Shown here: positions 7,638 through 14,871 of the stretch, piece by piece
Numbering within the stretch: position 1 is the first letter of the stretch
How the letters are laid out: each line of letters opens with the position of its first letter
Assembly: GCA_965250025.1 (NCBI GenBank)
Contig: OZ252283.1
Coordinates: 1,178,001-1,242,000 of the forward strand
Direction: 5' to 3'
Length of the DNA stretch: 64,000 nt
Source of the DNA: CBDDLD01 sp965250025
Lineage (GTDB): Bacteria; Bacteroidota; Bacteroidia; Flavobacteriales; Flavobacteriaceae
Position numbers and translations under genes: made by a program
The notes under the pieces: generated by a model
What the model saw: the letters and a program-made list of their open reading frames with translations, nothing else
What the model was told of the DNA's origin: nothing
The model's database searches: none

Positions 7638-9263
7638 ATGTTATCAGTTTCTAATCTTTCAGTTCAATTTGGAAAACGTATACTTTTTGACGAGGTAAAC
7701 ACCACATTCAATAGTGGTAATTGCTATGGAATTATAGGCGCAAACGGAGCAGGAAAATCTACATTTTTAAAGATATTATCGGGGAAAATGGAACCTACAT
7801 CCGGTCATGTTCATTTAGAACCTGGAAAGCGTATGTCGGTTCTGGAGCAAAACCATAATAAGCATGATGAAGATACGGTATTAGAAACCGTATTGAAGGG
7901 AAATAAACCCTTGTATGAACTTAAGTCTGAGATTGATGCACTTTATGCCGATTATACGGATGAAAATGCAGAGAAGATAGGAGAGCTACAGGTGCAGTTT
8001 GAAGAAATGAATGGTTGGAATGCCGATAGTGATGCCGCAGCTATGTTGTCTAATTTGGGAATCAAAGAAGATCTGCACTATACGCAGATGAAGGATCTGG
8101 ATGGAAAACAGAAAGTACGTGTATTATTGGCACAAGCCTTATTTGGAAGCCCTGATGTATTAATCATGGATGAGCCTACGAACGATTTGGACTATGAAAC
8201 CATTTCCTGGTTAGAAACCTTTTTAGCCAATTATGATAACTGTGTGATTGTTGTTTCTCACGACCGTCACTTTTTAGATGCTGTTTGTACGCACATTTCA
8301 GATATAGATTTTGGAAAGATCAACCACTATTCCGGGAACTATACCTTCTGGTATGAGTCTTCGCAATTGGCTGCCAAGCAACGTGCACAGCAGAATAAAA
8401 AAGCAGAAGAGAAAAAGAAAGAACTGGAAGAGTTTATCCGTCGTTTTTCAGCAAACGTTGCTAAGTCCAAGCAAGCTACCAGTAGAAAGAAGATGATCGA
8501 TAAATTGAATATTTCCGATATTAAACCCTCAAGTCGTCGCTATCCGGCTATCATTTTTGAGCGCGAACGCGAGGCAGGAGACCAAATTCTTAATGTAGAG
8601 GGGCTTTCAGCAAGTATTGATGGTGAGGTTTTGTTCAAAGGTGTAGATATTAATTTAGCTAAAGGAGATAAAGTTGTGGTGTATTCTAAGGACTCCAGAG
8701 CCTCTACAGCATTTTATCAGATCATCAATGGTAAGGAAACTGCCGATTCTGGAACATACGCTTGGGGTGTAACCACTAATCAGTCATACCTGCCATTGGA
8801 TAATAGTGAATATTTTGATAATACATTAACATTAGTAGATTGGTTACGTCAGTGGGCTACTACCGAAGAAGAGCGTGAAGAAGTTTATATCAGAGGTTTT
8901 CTGGGGAAAATGATATTTAGTGGCGAAGAAGCCTTAAAAACCGCAGATGTACTTTCTGGTGGTGAAAAGGTACGCTGTATGCTCAGTAGAATGATGATGA
9001 TCAGAGCCAATGTGTTAATGCTTGATGAGCCTACCAATCACCTGGATTTAGAAAGTATAACAGCATTTAATAACTCGTTAAAGAACTTTAAAGGCACTGT
9101 ATTACTAACCACGCACGATCATGAATTTGCGCAAACTGTAGGAAATCGAATTATTGAGTTAACGCCAAATGGCGTGATTGATCGCTACATGACGTTCGAT
9201 GAATATATGAGTGATAAAAAGATCAAAGAACAGCGCGAAAAAATGTATGCGGTTGGGGTTTAG
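7638..9263 (+). CDS. ABC-F family ATPase (YbiT-like), one ATP site degenerate
   Basis: A 541-aa soluble protein with two ABC domains and no membrane segment, the ABC-F layout of ribosome-associated translation factors (closest to YbiT/EttA types). Domain 1: Walker A GANGAGKS (34-41), Walker B LIMDEPTNDLD, His switch VVSHDRHF, but signature LDGKQ instead of LSGGQ. A charged linker (QNKKAEEKKKELEEFIRRFS) follows. Domain 2: signature LSGGEKVR and Walker B LMLDEPTNHLD are intact, but the Walker A region reads VVVYSKDSRAST with no GxxxxGK. One composite site (Walker A of 1, signature of 2) is therefore intact and the other doubly degenerate. The ATG at 7638 is chosen over an upstream start that would include the -10 box. 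Confidence 0.9.
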   Translation: MLSVSNLSVQFGKRILFDEVNTTFNSGNCYGIIGANGAGKSTFLKILSGKMEPTSGHVHLEPGKRMSVLEQNHNKHDEDTVLETVLKGNKPLYELKSEIDALYADYTDENAEKIGELQVQFEEMNGWNADSDAAAMLSNLGIKEDLHYTQMKDLDGKQKVRVLLAQALFGSPDVLIMDEPTNDLDYETISWLETFLANYDNCVIVVSHDRHFLDAVCTHISDIDFGKINHYSGNYTFWYESSQLAAKQRAQQNKKAEEKKKELEEFIRRFSANVAKSKQATSRKKMIDKLNISDIKPSSRRYPAIIFEREREAGDQILNVEGLSASIDGEVLFKGVDINLAKGDKVVVYSKDSRASTAFYQIINGKETADSGTYAWGVTTNQSYLPLDNSEYFDNTLTLVDWLRQWATTEEEREEVYIRGFLGKMIFSGEEALKTADVLSGGEKVRCMLSRMMMIRANVLMLDEPTNHLDLESITAFNNSLKNFKGTVLLTTHDHEFAQTVGNRIIELTPNGVIDRYMTFDEYMSDKKIKEQREKMYAVGV

Positions 9264-9367
9264 TATGTGTTAAAAACGTCAGAGTTTTATCTTACAGAGA
9301 TTACCTTTTGTCATAACTTTATATAAGGACTATTATAATGTTGCTTGAAAACAATACTAAAGTCTTT

Positions 9368-9604
9368 CTATACCTGCATCTCACCTTCAATACGTGATAC
9401 AATTTCTAAAGCTGTGTCAGCTTCGTCCTCATGCACATAAAGTTCTTGAAAACCTTGATTAAGAGAACCATAACCTGCTAAACGTTGCGATTCACCTTCG
9501 TCTTTTACAATAGGTATAATGCCTGCATTTTCCAATTCGTTTTTAACGCGAGTTACTAAAATAAAGTTCCCGCCAAATACTTTGATATATTCTGAATCGC
9601 TCAT
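9368..9604 (-). CDS. DUF2007 family small protein
   Basis: A 78-aa protein: IKVFGGNFILVTRVKNELEN, then AGIIPIVKDEGESQR and FQELYVHEDEADTALEIV. This is the pattern of DUF2007 (putative signal-transducing, PII-like ferredoxin fold) proteins, in which a short beta-alpha-beta unit ends in an E.A..I helix. Length is typical. Cytoplasmic; role unknown. It lies downstream of the membrane protein at 9676 on the same strand with 71 bp between. Confidence 0.8.
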   Translation of the reverse strand: MSDSEYIKVFGGNFILVTRVKNELENAGIIPIVKDEGESQRLAGYGSLNQGFQELYVHEDEADTALEIVSRIEGEMQV

Positions 9605-9675
9605 AACAATAGGATTTAAGGGTTACACCTATAAGTTACAAAAAATACAGGAATGTTACACTATATTTTTACAGA

Positions 9676-10389
9676 TTATGCATTAAAATAGTTACTGTCC
9701 CAAATGGCAGTATTGAAGTTTTTTCCGGCAGCAAAACCGTAATAAATGACTATGGCTGCTAAGGATTTGAACATGAAAAAGAATAGCATCCAGAATTCCG
9801 AAGCAGACATACTTTCCGAAAACAAACCTTTGGGTACTATGACTGTAACCAACAAGCTAACTAATAATGTCGTAAATACCAGATTTTCAAAATTTTTAAA
9901 TGGTAATACCAACCATTTTCTTAGAGGTGTAAGATCATTGCCCCATTTGTGAATCAGGTAATAGTAACCATTTCCAATAGGAGCAAAGAGCAATGGATCA
10001 TCGGCATTTTCCAGTTTAAAAAGTTTAGAAGGCGCAATGATTTTAAAACCACGGAGAGTGATATTATGTAATTTTTCCAGTGCTTTGATCTTGTTGATAG
10101 CTTCATAAGGCAAATCGCCTTTAAAATATCGGGTATCTAAAAATCGTAATCGGTAGTTAATACAAATGGCTTTGATTTGATCGATATGATAGATGTTATT
10201 TGTTTCAAGATGATCAATATCAAAGGTATTACCCTCAACAGTATGCTCCGAAGACAATGTTTGTCGTATACGTTCGTCTTTGTAATCGACGTCATTAAGA
10301 ATACTGCGAACAGCCATTAAAAGATCAGTGTCATCTATTTGCTTCTGGCGCTGTAACTGCTTTTCAATATTAGTTCTCTTTAATAGCAT
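9676..10389 (-). CDS. Conserved flavobacterial membrane protein, unknown function
   Basis: A 237-aa protein that I do not recognise as a named family. The first 160 residues are soluble and charged (QIDDTDLLMAVRSILNDVDY, HIDQIKAICINYRLRFLDTR, NDLTPLRKWLVLPFKNF). Two membrane segments follow: LVFTTLLVSLLVTVIVP (about 167-183) and FWMLFFFMFKSLAAIVIYYG (about 197-216). The ending AIWDSNYFNA is short and may be cytoplasmic. The part PIGNGYYYLIHKWGNDL suggests a beta unit. No catalytic motif is visible. It is followed by the DUF2007 gene; the pair may be one operon. Confidence 0.7.
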   Translation of the reverse strand: MLLKRTNIEKQLQRQKQIDDTDLLMAVRSILNDVDYKDERIRQTLSSEHTVEGNTFDIDHLETNNIYHIDQIKAICINYRLRFLDTRYFKGDLPYEAINKIKALEKLHNITLRGFKIIAPSKLFKLENADDPLLFAPIGNGYYYLIHKWGNDLTPLRKWLVLPFKNFENLVFTTLLVSLLVTVIVPKGLFSESMSASEFWMLFFFMFKSLAAIVIYYGFAAGKNFNTAIWDSNYFNA

Positions 10390-10653
10390 TATCGATTTTC
10401 TTTTAAAAGTAATAATGAATATGATTTTCTACAAGTCTTTAACACAACTGTTTAAGTATTTGAATGAATAGCTACATTTTTTTGATAAAGTTTTAAACAA
10501 AAACAGGAATAAACTATTTCTTATAGCGATTGTAAAACTTATAACTATAGATAATTTCTATTAAAAAATAAATATATAATATCTCGGTCTATTAAAACAG
10601 CTGTATAATTTCCTAATTTTATGAAAAGTTAAACCACTAAAATTTAATCAGAT

Positions 10654-12852
10654 ATGGACAACAAAGGTAATGGTGACATCAGTCAATGCCCCTTTATGAG
10701 CGGCGCCCAAAAAAAGCCTGCAGGTGGCGGAACCAGTAATAGAGACTGGTGGCCAAACGAACTAAAATTGAATATTCTACGTCAGAACGCGTCTAAGAAT
10801 GATCCTATGGGTGAAGATTTTGACTATGCTACAGCATTCAATAGTGTCAATTATGAGGAACTAAAGCAAGACGTCATTGATGTGATGACCGATTCCCAAG
10901 AGTGGTGGCCGGCAGATTACGGGCATTATGGACCATTCATGATTCGTATGGCATGGCATAGTGCCGGAACCTATCGTGTTGGTGACGGAAGAGGAGGCGC
11001 AGGTACAGGGACACACCGTTTTGCACCCTTGAACAGTTGGCCGGATAATGGAAATTTAGATAAGGCCCGTTTATTATTGTGGCCTGTAAAAAAGAAATAT
11101 GGTAAAAAAGTATCCTGGGCTGATCTGATGATTCTGGCTGGTAATTGTGCTTTAGAATCCATGGGCTTTAAAACCTTTGGCTTTGCAGGAGGACGTGAAG
11201 ATGTATGGGAACCGGAGCAGGATATCTACTGGGGGTCTGAGAATCAGTGGTTAGGCAATGATGAACGTTACGATACCAGTGATGGTGATCTGGAAGGTCA
11301 CTTGGGCGCTGTGCATATGGGATTGATCTATGTGAACCCCGAAGGACCAAATGGCGAACCGGATCCTTTAAAATCGGCACACGATATTAAAATTACTTTT
11401 GGGCGTATGGCCATGAACGATGAAGAAACTGTAGCCTTGGTGGCTGGAGGTCATACCTTTGGAAAAGCACATGGTGCTGCCGATCCCGATAAATATGTTG
11501 GGGCAGAACCGCATGGCGCACCTATAGAACAAATGAGTTTAGGCTGGAAAAATACCTTTGGAACAGGGGTTCTAGACGATGCCATTACCAGTGGTATCGA
11601 AGGCGCATGGACACCAAACCCCATCGTATGGGATCATGATTACTTTGATGTATTATTAAACTACGATTGGGAATTGACCAAGAGCCCGGCAGGCGCACAT
11701 CAATGGACCCCGACGGCAGCATCAAATGCTCGTATGGCACCAAAAGCAGGAGATGCTAATGGTACTCAGGCATTGATGATGACTACAGCAGATATGGCTT
11801 TAAAAATGGACCCAACGTATTTAGAGATCTCTAAGCGTTTTCATAAAGACCATAAAGCTTTTGAGGATGCTTTTGCGCGTGCATGGTATAAACTAACTCA
11901 CAGAGACATGGGCCCTATAGATCGCTATTTAGGACCCGAAGTGCCTCAGGAAGAATTGTTATGGCAAGACCCAATACCCAAAGTAGATTACAACCTAAGT
12001 GATGCCGATATCACAACCCTAAAAAAGATGATTTTAGCTTCAGGCCTAAGCGTGTCACAATTGGTCACTACAGCATGGGCATCAGCAGCCACATTCAGAG
12101 GATCTGATAAGCGGGGAGGTGCTAATGGAGGACGTATCCGATTAGAACCACAGCGCAGTTGGGCTGTAAATAATCCGGAAGCCTTAGAAAACGTTCTTAG
12201 TGTATTAGAAAATATTCGAAATGCCTTTAGTGGCCATATCTCAATGGCAGACCTTATTGTATTGGCAGGAAATGCCGGTGTAGAAGAAGCGGCAAGAAAT
12301 GCAGGTCATGAAGTGAACGTCCCATTTGCACAGGGTAGAGGCGATGCGTCACAAGAACAAACCGATTTGGAATCTTTTGGTTATTTAGAGCCATTAGCTG
12401 ATGGATTTAGAAACTACATTAAGCCGGGATTAGATGTTGCCGCAGAAGACCTTTTAGTAGACCGAGCTAATCTTTTAACACTCTCCATTCCGGAAATGAC
12501 CGTACTTGTTGGTGGATTGAGAGTTTTAGGAACTAACTTTGACGGATCAAAACATGGCGTGTTTACCGATAATGTAGGTCATCTTACCAACGATTTCTTT
12601 ACCAATATATTAGACTTTACCTACACCTGGAGTGCCACAACTACTGACGATACTATTTTTGAAGGTAAAGATCGCAGAACCGGTACTGTAAAATATACAG
12701 GTACCCGTGCCGATTTGATTTTTGGATCCAATACGGAGCTAAGAGCCATTTGTGAAGTATATGGTGCTGATGATGCTCAGTCAAAATTTGTGAATGATTT
12801 TGTGGCGGCATGGACCAAAGTGATGAATTTAGACCGTTTTGATTTAAAATAA
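10654..12852 (+). CDS. katG: Catalase-peroxidase KatG
   Basis: A 732-aa bifunctional haem catalase-peroxidase, full length for the family. Distal active site: Arg98, Trp101 and His102 in IRMAWHSAGTYRVGDGRGG. The covalent Met-Tyr-Trp adduct partners are visible: Trp101, Tyr in HMGLIYVNPEGPNG, Met in FGRMAMNDEETVAL. Proximal haem ligand His267 lies in VALVAGGHTFGKAHG. The C-terminal half is the usual haem-less duplicated domain (QLVTTAWASAATFRGSDKRG). It removes H2O2 in the cytoplasm. The 264 bp upstream are AT-rich and probably hold a regulated promoter; I see no clear operator. A terminator separates it from an ankyrin gene 77 bp downstream. Confidence 0.97.
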   Translation: MDNKGNGDISQCPFMSGAQKKPAGGGTSNRDWWPNELKLNILRQNASKNDPMGEDFDYATAFNSVNYEELKQDVIDVMTDSQEWWPADYGHYGPFMIRMAWHSAGTYRVGDGRGGAGTGTHRFAPLNSWPDNGNLDKARLLLWPVKKKYGKKVSWADLMILAGNCALESMGFKTFGFAGGREDVWEPEQDIYWGSENQWLGNDERYDTSDGDLEGHLGAVHMGLIYVNPEGPNGEPDPLKSAHDIKITFGRMAMNDEETVALVAGGHTFGKAHGAADPDKYVGAEPHGAPIEQMSLGWKNTFGTGVLDDAITSGIEGAWTPNPIVWDHDYFDVLLNYDWELTKSPAGAHQWTPTAASNARMAPKAGDANGTQALMMTTADMALKMDPTYLEISKRFHKDHKAFEDAFARAWYKLTHRDMGPIDRYLGPEVPQEELLWQDPIPKVDYNLSDADITTLKKMILASGLSVSQLVTTAWASAATFRGSDKRGGANGGRIRLEPQRSWAVNNPEALENVLSVLENIRNAFSGHISMADLIVLAGNAGVEEAARNAGHEVNVPFAQGRGDASQEQTDLESFGYLEPLADGFRNYIKPGLDVAAEDLLVDRANLLTLSIPEMTVLVGGLRVLGTNFDGSKHGVFTDNVGHLTNDFFTNILDFTYTWSATTTDDTIFEGKDRRTGTVKYTGTRADLIFGSNTELRAICEVYGADDAQSKFVNDFVAAWTKVMNLDRFDLK

Positions 12853-12882
12853 CGGGAACACCTAATAATGAAAAAGAAAACC

Positions 12883-12916
12883 AAGGCATGTGTGGTGATC
12901 TGCACATGCCTTTTTA
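12883..12916 (+). terminator. Terminator between katG and the ankyrin gene
   Basis: AAGGCATGTG (12883-12892) pairs perfectly with CACATGCCTT (12903-12912), 10-nt loop, then a T-run. It would let part of katG transcription reach the ankyrin gene 14 bp later or stop it. Confidence 0.8.
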
Positions 12917-12929
12917 ATGCTTAAAAACA

Positions 12930-13406
12930 ATGATTTCAATTGATAATTTTTATGAAGGTTTGCGCCAGGGCGATACCAATCATATGGCTTCACTTTTAGC
13001 TGAAGATAAAACGCTTGTAAATGCTAAAGACGCTCGTGGCTTTACACCATTGATCATGGCAACCTATTTTGATAATGAAGCCATAACCAAATTTTTAATA
13101 GCACATCATGCAGATATAGATGGCACTGATGCTTCGGGAAATACGGCTTTAATAGGGGTATGCTTCAAAGGGAATGTAGAGATTGCTGAGTATCTCATTG
13201 CTCACGGTGCTAATATCAATGCTCAGAACAATGCTGGTATAACCCCTTTGATCTTTGCCACACAATACAATAAAACAGATGTGGTAAAAGCATTGTTAAA
13301 ACATAATGCTAATAAAAATCTTACGGATGTGGAAGGTAAAACCGCTTTAGATCATGCCAAAGCTAAAGGATTTGAAGGGCTAGCGAGTTTATTAGCAGAA
13401 GTTTAG
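12930..13406 (+). CDS. Ankyrin-repeat protein next to katG
   Basis: A 158-aa cytoplasmic protein made of about four ankyrin repeats: DARGFTPLIMATYFDNEAIT, DASGNTALIGVCFKGNVEIA, NNAGITPLIFATQYNKTDVV, VEGKTALDHAKAKGFEGLA, each with the G.T.L..A.. signature. No signal peptide. Ankyrin proteins next to catalase genes are a known arrangement in Proteobacteria (AnkB supports KatA activity in Pseudomonas); here the partner is KatG, so a helper role for the catalase is an inference from position only. Transcription probably depends on read-through past the hairpin at 12883. Confidence 0.88.
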   Translation: MISIDNFYEGLRQGDTNHMASLLAEDKTLVNAKDARGFTPLIMATYFDNEAITKFLIAHHADIDGTDASGNTALIGVCFKGNVEIAEYLIAHGANINAQNNAGITPLIFATQYNKTDVVKALLKHNANKNLTDVEGKTALDHAKAKGFEGLASLLAEV

Positions 13407-13630
13407 ATGCCTAACTATTCATTAACGGCAAACCATCTGACACTTTATCTTTTCTATTCATAACTTACGGCAAGGCATTTTTTCATATTGTGAAAGGCTT
13501 GCAGCTAAAATAGCGGTTTTTAAAACTTTAAAAGTTACAGACAATACTCAGCCTTACTATTTTTACGGGACAGCCATACTCTTGATATAACTTCATTAGG
13601 TATCTTCTCAGATACAATTAAGTTTTGGTT

Positions 13631-14356
13631 TTGAAAAAATATTTCATCATAGAAAAGGGCATGTATGTTGAAAAATGTATTAGAGCTGTATTAGATGATT
13701 ATGAAAATATGAGGTTTTTAGGTACTACTAAAGATCATGATGAAGCGCTTAACATTATATTTAAGCATGCGCCTGATATTATTTTTTTAGGGCTTGATAA
13801 TGTCATAAAAGATCTACCTGATTTCCTTTTGGATATTATTAAACATACTACAAATAACCCCACTTTTATAGCATTATCTTCTTCGGAGAAGAACGCCTAC
13901 AAAGCTTATCGATATGATTTTTTTGATTACTTATTAAAACCCTTAACAGAACTTTCTGTAAGAAGAAGTGTTTTAAAATATCAAAAGACATTCCCTTCGA
14001 GTTCTTATGAAACCATATGTCTAAAATCAAATAAAGACTATCATTATTTAAATGCTGACGATATACTTTTTTTAAAAGCGGATAACAACACAACCGATTT
14101 TCACATGAAAGATGGATCTACAATAGGCGCATACAAAACCCTGAAAACATTTGAAAATACATTACCTCAAAATTTTCTAAGAATTCATAAAAGTTATATT
14201 GTAAACAGTAAGTTCATTTCAAGAATCCATTACGGGAAGGCAATTTGTATTATTAAAAGCCCGTCCTTTAAAATTCCTTTTACAAAAACGTTTATTGATA
14301 ATATCAATTTTATTAATGCCAAGCTGTCAAATAGTGCATTTATTACCCTGAATTGA
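13631..14356 (+). CDS. LytTR regulator with degenerate receiver domain
   Basis: A 241-aa LytR/AlgR-type protein. The C-terminal LytTR DNA-binding domain (about 130-225) is intact: ICLKSNKDYHYLNADDILFL, NFLRIHKSYIVNSKFISRIH. The N-terminal 110 residues follow the receiver fold, but the acidic pocket reads FIIEKG instead of I-DDE, and the phospho-acceptor position reads IIFLGLDN (Gly) instead of IIFLD. The conserved Lys in DYLLKP is kept. It is therefore unlikely to be activated by ordinary phosphorylation. No partner kinase is adjacent. There is no ATG before the first strand, so TTG at 13631 is chosen (TTG at 13625 is an alternative). Confidence 0.82.
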   Translation: MKKYFIIEKGMYVEKCIRAVLDDYENMRFLGTTKDHDEALNIIFKHAPDIIFLGLDNVIKDLPDFLLDIIKHTTNNPTFIALSSSEKNAYKAYRYDFFDYLLKPLTELSVRRSVLKYQKTFPSSSYETICLKSNKDYHYLNADDILFLKADNNTTDFHMKDGSTIGAYKTLKTFENTLPQNFLRIHKSYIVNSKFISRIHYGKAICIIKSPSFKIPFTKTFIDNINFINAKLSNSAFITLN

Positions 14357-14571
14357 TTTTCCTATGTAAAATGATAATTTTCCTCATAAGCTTGGGTGTT
14401 TTACTAAACAACTGTTTTTGTGAGGGTTATATTTGTTGTTAGCTATTACTTTAGCTTGTGAAGCTTCACTAGCGTTACAAAAATCACCAACGCTTTTCAT
14501 TGTGCACAATTTTAAAAAGCTGCGATTAACGCGGCAAGGAAAACCATTGTTTAATCGAAAATTTTGCATTT

Positions 14572-14799
14572 ATGAAAGCCTTAAAAACATTAATAATTTT
14601 AGTCCTATTTTCCAATTTTATGATTTCTTGTACTGTTGAAGAACTTACTGAAGGTACAGAAGCCAGCGTAATAGAAACTAATACAACAGACACCGATAAA
14701 ACAGAATCAGAAACAACAGAACCCGATACAACAGACATAAATAATATGCATGATACAGGTGAGACGGAGGATCAAGTTGATGAAACAGAAAAAGGATAA
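14572..14799 (+). CDS. Small Thr/Glu-rich lipoprotein
   Basis: A 75-aa protein: lipoprotein signal peptide (MKALKTLIILVLFSNFMISC, lipobox MISC) followed by a low-complexity, acidic, Thr-rich tail (ETNTTDTDKTESETTEPDTT) ending in DQVDETEKG. No fold is predicted; it resembles short disordered surface lipoproteins. A terminator follows at once. It lies just upstream of the histidine-kinase/peptide region, but has its own terminator and need not belong to it. Confidence 0.6.
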   Translation: MKALKTLIILVLFSNFMISCTVEELTEGTEASVIETNTTDTDKTESETTEPDTTDINNMHDTGETEDQVDETEKG

Positions 14800-14810
14800 A
14801 TAAAAAAAGT

Positions 14811-14845
14811 AAAAGCCTTTGACACAATAGTTAAGGGCTTTTTTT
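14811..14845 (+). terminator. Terminator after the small lipoprotein
   Basis: AAAAGCCTT (14811-14819) pairs with AAGGGCTTT (14833-14841) with one wobble/bulge, loop of about 13 nt, then a T-run to 14845. Confidence 0.7.
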
Positions 14846-14852
14846 AGCTTTG
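14819..14852 (+). promoter_or_regulatory. Candidate promoter of the TPR histidine kinase
   Basis: TTG at 14819-14821 and TAGCTTTG at 14845-14852, 23 bp apart, fit the Bacteroidota consensus at its upper spacing limit. It overlaps the preceding terminator. Transcription would begin near 14858, about 14 nt before the proposed kinase start at 14872. Confidence 0.5.
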
Positions 14853-14871
14853 TTTTTAAAACATCTTTAAA

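Noticed and set aside
11168..11380. Minus-strand ORFs within katG
   Set aside because: Pure shadows of a full-length, strongly conserved katG.
14433..14639. ORFs on both strands around 14384-14738
   Set aside because: They overlap the small lipoprotein gene or lack any protein-like pattern; no promoter or conserved motif supports them.
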